A program made the position numbers and the translations under genes. Under the pieces are notes generated by a model, which saw only the letters and a list, made by a program, of their open reading frames with translations, did no database searches and was not told where the DNA came from. 64,000 nucleotides of DNA, taken from assembly GCA_973895155.1 (NCBI GenBank), contig OZ316892.1:27032001-27096000 (forward strand), read 5' to 3'. Positions 24,501 through 34,321 of the stretch are shown piece by piece. Numbering within the stretch: the first letter of the stretch is position 1; each line of letters starts with the position of its first letter. Source of the DNA: Marsupella aquatica. Its lineage: Eukaryota; Marchantiophyta.

Positions 24501-25489
24501 GAGCAGGGACTTACGCAATAAAGTCTAGCCTTGATCAAGCACTGCTGTTGCACCTGCCTGCCATCACCATCTCTCAAGCGAGAGTGAAGTCCGTAAAGCT
24601 CCTCGCACAAAACCCTTCACAAAACCTTCAGGCACGATGAATGTCCCCGGCCGACAGCAGAATGGACAAGCTAGTTTTTCCCTAAACCGAGTTCCCGCGC
24701 ACATTCAACTTAACTTTGCACTCTGCTGCCGTGTTAAACGAAACCCGCGCACCCTAAACTTGTGTCCAAAGGCACACTCACGCACATTGAAGTGGAGACA
24801 TTGAAAGCACAAAAGAGACACAAAAGTCTATGATTTGCCTAATTAGTTTTTTCCTTTGAAACCAAAGGACTTACGCAATAGTTATATGTGGGGTGAGTGG
24901 TTAGTCACAACTTTGAACCACCCCCTTTGGTGAAAATGTGGCCAAATAGTCAGGTATATATGACCCCACATTACCATTATGATAAGTACACTTTTTTAGG
25001 GTTGGGGTAGTGAAGAGCTGATCATATATATTTAAGTTGGACATTTAAGTTGGACTTATATTGAACATGAACCATGCATTGGTTGTCATATATGAAGGGG
25101 GCATGGGAAACATGAAGGTTTATGGGGCATGGCAATAAGTAAACCCAACCTGGCTACATATGTGAGGCTGAAATTGGGTGATAATTAAGCACCTTTTTGG
25201 CACGACCAGAAGACGGCGATAGAAAAATTAGAGATTGACTACAAAAAGCATTAAGTTAGGTTAGCAAGCTTTGACAAATCCTTTTTGCAGTTGAATGGGG
25301 CTGGGGCGCGCTTCATGGTGTCTAAATGGGGGCAGGAATAATGATGGAATACTCAGTAATGGTTTCAAATGGTATGACCTGACTATAATTAAATCTATGT
25401 GGGATGACATATGGTGTATCCAAAATCATATGTATTGGGTTAGATCCCATACTTTAAGGTTGAAGGGCTCAAATGTTGTGCTCTCATAA
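21559..25489. other. non-coding stretch with degenerate dispersed repeats
   Basis: No supportable gene. Several diverged direct repeats are visible. CAATGCATACATCACCTAGACA occurs near 22023 and 23404. A GATTGGGTGC(A/G)TGATTG block occurs near 23273 and 23677. A block CAATGCAAAA...GATCATCCACCT/GATGATCCACCT occurs near 23542 and 24042. It looks like an old, internally duplicated repeat or the upstream part of a CACTA element. Confidence 0.4.
22745..22899 (+). repeat. 78-bp tandem duplication
   Basis: Two adjacent units (22745-22822 and 22823-22899) begin GATGCATGT and end ATCAGCTGAAA. They differ at only a few positions and one 1-bp indel. A third unit appears to begin (GATGCA) and then diverges. 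No coding role is seen. Confidence 0.85.
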
Positions 25490-25718
25490 GTTGTACTCTA
25501 ATGTAGAGTCGCTTGTATGACTTCAACCTAATTGCCTTAACTGAGTTATAGTTACAACTTCCCTAAAAGTTGTAAACATGACTCCTCAAAACTTCACCAA
25601 AACTCAGTCAAGAAGGTGTGACTAACATGACACCAACAACTTTGGAGTCGTTGTTTCATGAAGGTCTCGGACAAGTCACGTTCTTTGTGGTCTCAGAAAG
25701 GGTGGGTTTCTTCTAGTG
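25490..25718 (-). repeat. CACTA right terminus with subterminal motifs
   Basis: Read on the minus strand the terminus is CACTAGAAGAAACCCACCC, matching the left terminus at 11 of the first 12 bases. Inward lie AGTCGTT (about 25642), ACTCAGTC (25606), GACTCC (25579), ACTGAGTTA (25541) and AGTCGC (25507), similar to motifs at the left end. Immediately outside (25719 onward) the sequence reads, on the minus strand, as an RT frame ending PTVMPAKK. The terminus therefore interrupts a coding sequence. Confidence 0.7.
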
Positions 25719-25802
25719 CTTCTTTGCTGGCATGACTGTGGGAGCAACAAAAGGGGAACTTGAAGGTTTGATGAGACCTGCCTCATGTAGTTCCTTGCAT
25801 CT
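25719..25802 (-). pseudogene. reverse transcriptase fragment, downstream half
   Basis: Reads RCKELHEAGLIKPSSSPFVA, then PTVMPAKK, the N-terminal Ty3/gypsy RT segment in which a helix leads into the conserved SP(F/W)xSPxxxVxKK-type strand. It joins the part at 30143-30400 once the solo LTR and one copy of its target duplication are discounted. It stops at the CACTA terminus, so the catalytic YxDD region is missing. Confidence 0.72.
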
Positions 25803-25807
25803 GGCAT

Positions 25808-28800
25808 TGTGATGCCTAGACAGGAATCACTCGGCCAGTTAAGTGGGTAAAGCAGGAAGGCACCCTAGGAACACCTTAGTATAGGGACAAAACAAGGAAA
25901 ATATAAACCATTAGGGGCAACCATGGAACCCGGGCCGAGGCCGGAGGTAAGGACGCTGAGGGTGAAAACTCGATTAGGGTTAGGGCGCGTTAAGCGTCGG
26001 CGGCTAGGAAGGATCAACGGGAAGAAGGACCGGCAGAGGAGAGGGGTAAGGAGCGCTTGCAGGAGATGGTGGCTCATTTGCGAGCACGAACTAGGCAGAC
26101 GACTACGGGAGGCCAACTACTGTCAGCTGCTTAGGCAAGCACTCGGGGAGAGAGTAGATACCGACGATCGACCTAAGGAGGGTATGAGCAACGTCAATCA
26201 AGCGGCACATTTCTGGGGATGCCTGTTCGAACGGGCAACTGAGTACATCAAGACTTACGAGGACGAGGAATCAGAAAGGGCAGCTCGAGAATGGCAGGAG
26301 CTTGCTCGATTGTGGGAGCTGCAGAAGACGGCTTTCTTAGGAGGCGAACTCATCAAGGACGAGTTCCTGTGGACGCCTACCTCCAATCAACTCGACGATC
26401 TTCTGTTTTGCAAAGACAGCGTCGTCGGCATCCGAGAGGCCATCAAGAACTGCAACGACATACACTGGGAATTAAAGGGTAGCACGGAAAGGTGGACCCA
26501 GGCAACGGTGCTAGGAGAAACCTCCACGGCAGCAGAGATGAAGAGGAAGGGAGCCGTCAACGATGAAGCCACCCCGGCAAAAAGAACGAGGTCGGAGGCA
26601 CCAAAGAAGCCAGCCGAGCAGTAGAGCGGGAGGCAGGGAGAAGCCGAAGAGGAGGAGGTCGATCCCATCAAAGCCATTCCAACCAGGGATGACACCTGGA
26701 AGGGCTGGGCGGCAACCCTACCGGTGGAGGTGCAACTACATTTTGCACGGGAGGAGGATGCATGCTTCACGGCCATGTAGACCAAGAAGTACCAAGGCTT
26801 CATGGCCGGATCCGGCTTAGAGGCCTTTGTGAGATTACCATGGCTGAAGCCGGAGGTACCGGAGTCAGACCTATTAGAATTCGTGGGGTCATGGGAACCC
26901 GAGACCAATTGCACGAGGATATATGGGAAGGATTTCTATCTTACTCCCAAGGTAATTGCCGAAGTGTTTGGCTTGCCGATAGGCAATAAGACCAAAGTTG
27001 ATACCAGGAAGACCTTGCCTGACAAGGAGTTCCGGTCGTTCCCCGGGCCATCAACGAAGAATGGCTTCTTCCGGAACACCTGCACCAACCCGCACATAGG
27101 AGAGATGATCGACTTCTTGCGGGTGACCATGCATTGTAACTTGCCGAGGGCAGAGATCGGCAAGGCACAGGTCTATCTGGCAGAAAGGCCAGACCCAAGC
27201 CGGGACTACAACGGGTACCTCCTCAACCAATTGAAGAAGATCTTAAAGGAGGAGCAACAGGTAATCGGCATGGGGAGCGTGTCGCGACTTGGCTATCACA
27301 TGCCGCTGTTGTGCCGGTATGCCAGAGGTCAGACTTTTGCCCCGGTACTTCCCCTGCAGGTAAGGGCACCCGAGGAAGCTCCAACGCCGAGGCCGTTGGC
27401 TGAGAAGCCTCAACCACCTGTTAGCCCTACAATCGAGCAGGTGTTTAAGCCCAGGAAGGAGGACTTGCCGATGCAGCAACCAGGCATGCAGAGTCTGCTG
27501 AAACTACTGGAGAACGAAAAGAAATCGGCATCGGCAACAACAACGGCAATGGCAACAATGCAGGACACTACTACAGAGGTAGGCCTACACCGGCTCACAA
27601 GAGAAAACCCCTTTGCTGGAGACAAGGAGAGAATCAGGCCGGAATCCAAGCCCGGTGTTCGAATGTATGTGGGAATCTCAAGCTCCAAATCTGAGGCAGA
27701 ATTGCCTGAAGCTCCTACTGACGAAGAAAAAGGAAGCAAACCTCTAGCCACGATTGATGAGATCCGCAAGACGGCTTGGGAGCAGAGGCCGCGATGGGCG
27801 ATGCCGATCACTTCTACTTACTCCACCTACGCTAAGAATAGAGCCATGGAGTATGGTGAGATGTGTGGGGAACTTGCGCTCGGCATCTTTGGAGAGGAGT
27901 TGGAGGTAGGACCCTTTTTTCATAAGGAGCAGTTGGAGAAGCACCAATTAGAAGAAGCGGTGGCTTTAGAGAGAAGCAAGAAGGACGAGGTCATTCGGCG
28001 GCTTAGGAGGATGGAAGCCGAGATTGAAGATCTAAGGGCGGCCAAGAAAGCCCAAGATGAACTGCGGATTAAACGACATGAGCTGAACATCATGCAGGGG
28101 CAGTTGGACACCGCGCAGGCTGATAATCAGAATATCAAGGATAAACTGACTCAGACGCAGGGAGAGTTGGCCGACACGATCAAAGAGAGGGAGAAGTGGA
28201 AGCAAGAGCTGAAGAATACAGAGGAGGCCCACATAACAGCCAACAGCCGGGCCATGGCGGAGACCCAAAGAAAGGAATGGGCGTTGAAAGGGGAGCTCGA
28301 GAAAATCCGCGGAGCCCTTGAGCAGAAGGAGGCCGAGTTAGGGAAATCCTATCAAGGGATTATGGCGCTGCAGCAGGAGCTTGCGTCCCTGACGGCCAGC
28401 TTCAAGGCCGACCTAAGGGAGAAGGACGAGATGCTCGAACAGACTTACGCCAAGATGAACCAGATGGAGTCTGTCATCATTGCAGAGCTCGACAAGGAGC
28501 TAAGAGCCACCCAGGAGGAGAGGACTACCTTGAAACAAGAACGGGAGGAAGCCCAGAAGGAACTAGAGGAGGCACGCAAGGACCTGGATGAGACCTAGAA
28601 GGAGTTGGAGGAAATCACGAGGAAGATGGAGAACCTCCAGCGGCGGGCCGACAACCAAACGGAGCGGCTGAAGAAACAAGCCGCAGTATTTAAGTGCTTG
28701 TCTTCATCAGGCCCAACTCCAATTGGGGCAACCAAGTTACCAGGAGTGGTACTGGCCGAAGAAAAAGCCGCGCCACCTGCACCAGTGCCGGAAGTAAGTG

Positions 28801-30137
28801 GGAAGTGGAAGGGACCAGCTGCCGAACCAGAAAAGAAGAAGAAGCGGAAACCTTCAGGGTCAAGGAGTAATCCGACTCCACAAGCCGTGGTGACCAAGGA
28901 GGTAGAACCAGCACCATCCTCCGGCATGAATACGGCAATAGATCCCGCTATCATCACAGGTGGGGGTGGTGCGGCCCAAGCCGAACTACTCAGTAATGAG
29001 GCCGGTATTCCAGATCCGCCTCTTGAGCAGGCCGGGGAGACCGTAGCCGAGGCTGAGGCCGTAACCAATTCCCGAGCCGATGCCGACGCCGATGGTGGAC
29101 CCAGTCAGGCCGATGGAGAGTTGACTCAGTCAAGGGCAGGTAATCTGTCAGAGAATGAACCTACGGTAGTGGCTGAGGAGGAAGCGTTGGGGGCGTCCAT
29201 TAAGAATCCACCACCGGTGTCGTGACGGTGCAAGGGCGCCGTTCCTTTTAGGGAGGGCGGACGTGGAGGGAGGAGGCGTGAGTGGGCAGGGCGGGCGCTG
29301 ATCTCCAAGTTTAGGATTAGGATCAGGACCAGGAGCGGCCCTGACACTTAGCTTAGTGGGATTGCGGTTCCACTGGTAGGAGCAACACTTGTGCTCCTGC
29401 CTTGCTGTACATAGGTAGATTCGGGCAAGTAGATTACTGTTAGGTTGATTAGGCTTACGATGCAAAGCATGGCGGATCCACTACCAGGATAAGTACCTGG
29501 GCAGCGGGGAGCTCAGGGCCTCTTCTTTAGCAAGTTTTTAGTTTGCACCAGCCGGGCTGGGATCAAGTAGTACGAGAAGCTCTCGGTTAGTCATACAATG
29601 ACCCTTGTGTATATTCATGTTTCCTCATGCCTAAGAGCTGAATAGAGTTGGCCTCACGGCTTAGTTCGCAGAACTTGTGTATGAGATGTACTGTTTGTAT
29701 GGCAAGTGCATGGTATGACTCAGTCAGAATGAGTCATTTTGCTATTTGTGTGTCGCATTAACTTGTGTGAAGAGTGCCCACATCAACCAGAAGCAAGGAA
29801 GGTAAGCAGGGGAGTGAGAGTTGGATGTGTTGAGCTGAGAGAGGTCTTAGCGGCTTAACCAAGCCTATTGGGGATCATTCCGGCGGCGGAATCCAAACAT
29901 ACCTAACAAGACGGAGGGGAAGACAAGGGAAGGCCTAGATTAGGCCGGCTACGTATCTCATGACCCGATGAAGGATCTGTCCAGTATATGTGTGTAAAAT
30001 GTTAATAGTAGTAGTAGAAGGTTAGCAGCGTCCCATGCCGCTAAGCCGCGGAAACGGCCTCGCCAAGCGCGAAACCTGCGGGAATCGGCTTGAGCTGGGG
30101 GGTTTCTTGGGTTTAGGGAGCCGTGGGACACACCACA
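25808..30137 (+). mobile_element. solo LTR of the large-LTR gypsy family
   Basis: It begins TGTGATGCC and ends CACCACA, the same ends as the three LTRs of the array at 38036-64000. It is flanked by the 5-bp direct repeat GGCAT (25803-25807 and 30138-30142). No internal region is attached, so it is a solo LTR, presumably left by LTR-LTR recombination. It is 4,330 bp against about 4,620 bp in the array. A 333-bp in-frame stretch present in the array (between PTDEE and KGSKP in the encoded frame) is absent here, while a 31-bp stretch missing from the array is present. It is therefore a different, older subfamily. It interrupts the RT of the methyltransferase retroelement. Confidence 0.92.
25923..29225 (+). 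pseudogene. LTR-encoded coiled-coil protein, solo-LTR copy
   Basis: One frame of 1,101 codons from ATG 25923 (ACCATGG context), broken only by TAG at 26622-26624, 26778-26780 and 28596-28598. Sister LTRs have CAG at the first two. It has an N-terminal basic segment, then a region with FLGGELIKDEFLWTPTSNQL. About codons 290-420 hold KPEVPESDLLEFVGSW, YGKDFYLTPKVIAEVFGLPI and NGFFRNTC, resembling the plant-mobile/plant-transposon-protein domain that ends in an (L/F)GLPxG turn. A Pro-rich linker follows, then a long Glu/Lys/Gln heptad-rich coiled coil (about codons 670-920). A basic KKKKRKPSGS patch that could act as a nuclear signal comes next, then a Glu/Ala-rich tail. Function unknown. Confidence 0.72.
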
Positions 30138-30142
30138 GGCAT

Positions 30143-30400
30143 CCACCAACTCCCACTCATGCTAGCTTAGTCAATACCGCTCCCGAAATATCGGTGTCTC
30201 ATCAGTCAATGGAATTGTGAATTCTATTATATGTTGCACTTCCCTAAATCCTTCATAGAGAATGCAAAGCAATCTTTGTACTCATTGATGAGTTTCTTCA
30301 TTTGGAGCTTCTAGTTTGCCGTCAGTTGTTCTCCCATGGTCCACTCAAAATTCTCAACTGAAGGGGGTGGCTCCTCTTTTGATTTGTCTTCCTCTGTATT
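30143..30400 (-). pseudogene. reverse transcriptase fragment, upstream half
   Basis: Read leftwards: GEQLTAN, stop, KLQMKKLINEYKDCFAFSMK, then FTIPLTDETPIFRERY-like sequence and HEWELVDA. This is the usual N-terminal run of Ty3/gypsy RT, where the host-like helix precedes (P)xFRxRYRLS. It has at least three stops and a frame change. It continues at 25802 beyond the solo LTR. Confidence 0.7.
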
Positions 30401-30589
30401 TGTGGAAGAGCTGTGGCTAAAAGCACGTGGTTGAAGATTAACTGGGACCTCTCCCCCCAGTCACTGGTCTGAAATGGTAGGTACCAACCTGTGGAAGATG
30501 TAAATCTGTGGGAGAAAGTGTCTCAGCAGCAGCTGTCGCCTTCATGGTATGTTGCGCGTTGGTGAGCATTTGAAAAGCCAAGCATGAGG

Positions 30590-31673
30590 ACAGTACTCAT
30601 GAAAATTCTATGAGGTCAAGCGCTTGGCCTAGCAATTTGTTACGTTGATGTTTTGTAAGACTAGGGTGCTGAGTGCTCCCTGTCTGAAATCCCATAGCGC
30701 TCTCGCGCTCCTCTGAGGATGGTGGCTGCCACTGTTGTCTAGCCTGTCAAAATACCAGCCCTGGACCTTCTCCCCAAAATGCAAAGGAGCCTGGGAAGGA
30801 TAGTAGTGTGGGCCATACTACCCGGGAAGGATAGTAGTGTGGGCCATACTGCCCATGGTGTGCCTATGCGGTTGGCTGGAAAGAACAGTGCACGCCAGTC
30901 CGTACCACCGGTCAAGGAAGACTACTAGGATCCAAAATTTGTTGTAATTGCTGTGGAGGATCGGGTTTAGTCTCCAATAGAGCAAGCTTAAGAGTATTAT
31001 GTGGTGCTAGGTTAGTCCACAAATTCCGTAAATGATGGGCATAAGAACCGTATTGAGCTGCATTAATGAGGAATGGATCACCCAACAAGTGTTGAACGAC
31101 AGCAAAATCTTTCAAGACGTCAGTTCGGGAATAAAATTGTGCAGGTGCGTTCTCCAAGATGTAACTCACACATGGGTTGCGTTGTTGTATCCAACCAAGC
31201 ACCCGAAGTAGATCCTTAAACAGCATTGAACGGTTATCTCGTAAACCTCCACTTGTGCCTGCTGCATAAAATCCTTGGCACTCCCAGCCAGCAACTACCA
31301 AATGTATAGGGCCTAGTAACTGGATGTGGCATTGTTGGATAAGTTTGATATGCGGAGGAAGAAATGTGAGAGCAGACTCCCATGCTGTGGTAGAAAAGAG
31401 TTGGAAATATTGCTTACTAAGGGCGGCAAGGCGTTGAGGCAGCAACAGGCGTGTGACAACATCTATGTCACAATACACGTACTTGTGTATCTGTAATCCA
31501 CACTTGAGAGCGGTCTCAAGCCCAGTAGCCAGTCCCCCAAATAATTCCACAAATATGATGCCTTTTGATGGAGGGCACCACCGGATAGATGTATTGGATA
31601 CTGGTGAAGCAATGTAGTAGGCATGTGGCTTATCTTGAATGTGCATTGCACAGTACTCCAACACTTTTGTCAT
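30590..31673 (-). pseudogene. C5-cytosine DNA methyltransferase domain within a retroelement
   Basis: A 253-codon frame (31673-30912) shows the C5-MTase motifs in standard order. Motif I is IIFVELFGGLATGLETAL (residues 39-56). A motif II-like acidic YVYCDID sits at 65-71. Motif IV is VVAGWECQGF, with the expected catalytic Cys at 132 but Glu in place of the usual Pro. Motif V is RSMLFKDLLRVL, motif VI ILENA (172-176), and motif VIII INAAQYGSYAHHLRNLWTNL. The last resembles the AHRARYFWGNL block of DRM/DNMT3 enzymes more than DNMT1/CMT. After a TGA (30912) homology continues leftwards with SSEEREAL near 30690 and, in another frame, LLGQALDL near 30620, which fits motif X. A 31-bp tandem duplication (30793-30854) and further stops break this part. 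The enzyme would methylate cytosine in DNA; this copy cannot be translated whole. Confidence 0.82.
30793..30854 (+). repeat. 31-bp tandem duplication in the methyltransferase
   Basis: GGGAAGGATAGTAGTGTGGG and the following CCATACT occur twice, 31 bp apart (starting 30793 and 30824). The length is not a multiple of three, so it shifts the frame of the methyltransferase C-terminal region. Confidence 0.85.
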
Positions 31674-31679
31674 GCGGAC

Positions 31680-32640
31680 CTATGCCTTCTCCAGTAATAA
31701 CTGTGTATCTGGTGAATACTCTGTCTTGGTAGCAGTCGCGACAGTAGTATCATGAGCCACCAATGGAACTTGATCTGGTCTGTAATTTCCAGAGGCAAAA
31801 ATATAATCCATGGTGTCCGATGTGTGTAACACAGACGGGTACTCTGCCTCATACATGGATGGAGGGACCAACTCCGTCATGTTGGCCTCTTTGAACATTG
31901 TGTGTGACAGTGGGATTATTTGTTGGCCGTGCAATGCCAATGGGATAGTTCCCATTCGTTGCCCACCTGTCTCCCAATCAGGCCTGTAATAGGCAATCTC
32001 CGTCCAATTATCGATCATGATACCTAGCGGGAATAGTACTTCTTGGCCAAGCAGTAGATCATACAGTGTAGCCTTGGTCACAAGGCAGTGCATGTGAATG
32101 GTCAACGCGATGCTGGACTTGGGATTGAAACAAATTTGCATCAACTTGGAAATTTTTGCCAATCCTGTCTCCACTGCACCGTTGGCCAGTCTGATGTTCC
32201 ACTTTGTTGGTCGTAAGGCATCGCCAATGATACCCAAAGATTCAACAAAGCGCTGACTGATGATGGCAGGTTGTGCCCCAGTGTCAAGGATGACAATCCT
32301 GGGTGTGGCTTCTTGAATAGTACCGATAGATCATTGATTATCAACCATTACTATTCCAACCTTTGACACTGCACGTTGGCCAGACTCAACAAAAGGTATA
32401 TCCCGAGTGAGCATGTGGATATGCTGGGACCAATCAGTTATCGCCAAAGAACGAGGTGCAAGCAATGTATCCACTAACGGTGGTGGTGCAGGTTGTGTGG
32501 CTGTGGCTTCACTGGGAAACTGGATAGCTTCTACCAATGCCGCTGGTGTGGTGACAGCAGTGTCAGTAGGTGAAATAATTAGGCCAGGCACACGTTATGC
32601 TAATAGTGTTCCTACATCTTGGAGCAACGCTATGACCCTC
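31680..32640 (-). pseudogene. retropepsin region of the methyltransferase retroelement
   Basis: In the same frame as gag-linker and methyltransferase. IVILDTGAQPAIISQRFV (near 32290-32240) is the aspartic-protease active-site strand with DTG. About 80 residues on, LLLGQEVLFPLGI is the C-terminal ILG/LLG strand. It is flanked by linker sequence with Pro/Thr-rich stretches. In-frame stops lie at about 32592-32594 (TAA), 32331-32333 (TGA, just before the active site) and 31680-31682 (TAG, six bases before the methyltransferase ATG). The protease would release the Gag and enzyme parts, presumably including the methyltransferase, from the polyprotein. Confidence 0.78.
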
Positions 32641-33950
32641 TATGGTGTAATTCCCATCTCTTCACAAGAAAATAGTGGGGTCTGCATCAACCGCTTGGTC
32701 AATTCCGCATTTGAAAGTGCTAGCCTCTTGTTGAAAACTTGTCTAGCGTCCTGCCTAGATGCTGAGGCAGTGGGTGGCACACTCACAATGGGTATTGCTG
32801 AAGGTGTGGGCAACACTACAGTTGGTTGACTCCCCTCATTGGTATCCAAGGGCAACTATCGATGATTGTTAGAAATGATGTCTTGTTCTTCATCCATGGA
32901 CATCTGACAGAAACTACGAGGCATAGAGCTCCTTGGCTCTGCTTCTCTGGGTAGTGTAGTAACGGCAATCTGGTTGTCTCCTGCAGCCTTATCCCGTGCG
33001 GATCTAGTGACTACATACCCATTCAAGTCATAAGGTAACGAGGTGTTTGGGTTGCTACCTCCAATTGATGGTGAAGGAGCCTTCTGCAAAGCCTGTACCA
33101 ATAATGCAGACATCCGATTGTCAAAAGCTTCAAATAGCTCTGCCTTGAGAGCGTCCATCTTTTGCTTGGATTTGGTTGCCTTGGCCTCATTCTTGTTACC
33201 ACTGCTGGATGCTTGAGAAGAGTTGTCTGCAGCCTTGATACTCGCTACAGGCTTCACATTCTTTTGCGGTTGAGTAGGATATATAGGCCGACTATTGTCG
33301 GAGTAACAATTTCTGTTGCCTCCATTCTGGATGTGCTTGAAAGCAAACTGACTCCACATGTCCAATCTTGCTGCATGCAGAACAATGCAAATTCTCTTTT
33401 GGAATGTTGCACTGAGGTGAGTTGTGGTCTAATGACCCACAATAATTGCACAATTGTATTGGTGCAGCCGCATTCACGTGCTTGGAGTTATGACCTCGCT
33501 GTCCCCTCTCAAACGGTCTTCCTTGCGACTATCGTGGGTTGGCAGATTGTCTTTCCTGCCCAACTGGGGCCGTATTATCAGTGGCAGCAACTCTGGTCTT
33601 TGGCTTGGGCATGATCTCGTAGTTCTCATTCGCCCAGTTCATCTTTTCTACAAGTTCATAGACATCCTGCAGGGTGTAATTCTTGTTGCTTCCTGAGAAT
33701 AGGTTGGTGGTAACCTTGTTATGCAGGTCTATGTCATCTGCTTGTAGGGCCCGCAAGTACTTGTACGCTGCTTCTTGATCAGTGCAACTCTCTGTCTCCT
33801 TTTGCAAGCATTCAATCCTTCGATACATCATCTTCAGCGTCTCATCCTTCTTACGTATGAAGTTGTTCAACTCTGCCAACTTGATTGAGTTCCTCTCTGG
33901 GAATTCTTCTTTCAGTATGACGAAGAAGTCTGCTACTGGATGTGTGACTC
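32640..33950 (-). pseudogene. Gag and nucleocapsid region of the methyltransferase retroelement
   Basis: The capsid-like part (33950-33530) reads VADFFVILKEEFPERNSIKL, then NNFIRKKDETLKMMYRRIE, resembling retrotransposon Gag. Two CX2CX4HX4C knuckles follow (CNYCGSLDHNSPQC and CSACSKIGHVESVC, about 33450-33365), typical of RNA-binding nucleocapsid. A frame change near 33310 leads into a Lys/Ser/Pro-rich linker, with TAG at 32856-32858 and 32640-32642. The true start lies beyond the copia insertion at 33965. Confidence 0.75.
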
Positions 33951-33964
33951 AAAGACCTATCAAT

Positions 33965-34307
33965 TGTTAGATATTGCTCTAGTCTTGTGACTCATGAACT
34001 AACCACAGTTAGCCTAACTCGGGTTAGGACTTAGCTAATGTTAGCGGTAGTGCTGTTGTGCATATAGCCAGGGCTGATGCCAGACCCTGGTGGACTTAGG
34101 CTCATTGTTACGGAGCTAGTTGAGAGGTAGGGAGAGCTTGTGCTGTGGATGCTTGGTATGGCCGGTCGGCCTAGAGTGCAGTAAAGCTCTTGTGTGTTCC
34201 CGTGGACGTAGCCTCATATGGAGGTGAACCACGTATCTCTCTGTGTCGACTCTTGTGCGTTGGATGGTTCATGGGCTTGCCGTTGTGAATGTCGTCTATG
34301 CTCAACA
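33965..34307 (+). repeat. copia 5' LTR
   Basis: It begins TGTTAGATATTG and ends CTCAACA, typical TG...CA copia ends (343 bp). Two bases later the primer-binding site begins. The matching 3' LTR is outside the window. Confidence 0.8.
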
Positions 34308-34309
34308 AG

Positions 34310-34321
34310 TGGTATCAGAGC
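34310..34321 (+). promoter_or_regulatory. copia primer-binding site
   Basis: TGGTATCAGAGC is complementary to the 3' end of plant initiator tRNA-Met, the standard primer for copia reverse transcription. It starts two bases after the LTR end. Confidence 0.92.

Larger units (their letters stand above)
4938..25718 (-). mobile_element. CACTA-bounded region, probably composite of two elements
   Basis: It is bounded by CACTAGTAGAAA at 4938 and, inverted, CACTAGAAGAAA ending at 25718 (11 of the first 12 bases match). Both ends have AGTCGTT-type subterminal motifs. Inside, TNPA-like and TNPD-like genes run leftwards, as in En/Spm. The flanks argue against one simple 20.8-kb insertion: the left flank is a transposase-gene exon, the right flank is a retroelement RT frame, and the 3-bp flanks are AAG and CTT rather than a direct duplication. 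The simplest reading is two CACTA insertions joined by recombination or deletion. Where one stops and the other begins is not visible. Confidence 0.5.
25719..33964 (-). mobile_element. LTR retroelement carrying a DNA methyltransferase, dead and nested
   Basis: Read leftwards: gag (33950-33530), two zinc knuckles (33450-33360), a linker, a retropepsin (about 32330-31930), a C5-cytosine methyltransferase (31673 to about 30590) and the start of reverse transcriptase (about 30400-30143, resuming 25802-25719). The 33365-to-30912 part stays in a single frame apart from point stops, so it was one polyprotein. Its 5' end is removed by a copia insertion at 33965 and its 3' end (RT core, RNase H, integrase, LTR) by a CACTA terminus at 25718. 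A solo gypsy LTR sits in the RT with a GGCAT duplication. The RT resembles Ty3/gypsy type. Confidence 0.75.

Noticed and set aside
4938-25718. A single 20.8-kb CACTA element with a target duplication
   Set aside because: Termini match, but the flanking triplets (AAG, CTT) and the interrupted genes differ on each side. I kept it only as a composite region.
26950-26980. 31-base GT...AG segment in the solo LTR as an intron
   Set aside because: It is open and in frame, encodes a conserved-looking motif, is too short for a plant intron, and its removal breaks the frame.
34310-34321. tRNA gene fragment
   Set aside because: The 12 bases matching initiator tRNA complement are a primer-binding site. 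No cloverleaf surrounds them.
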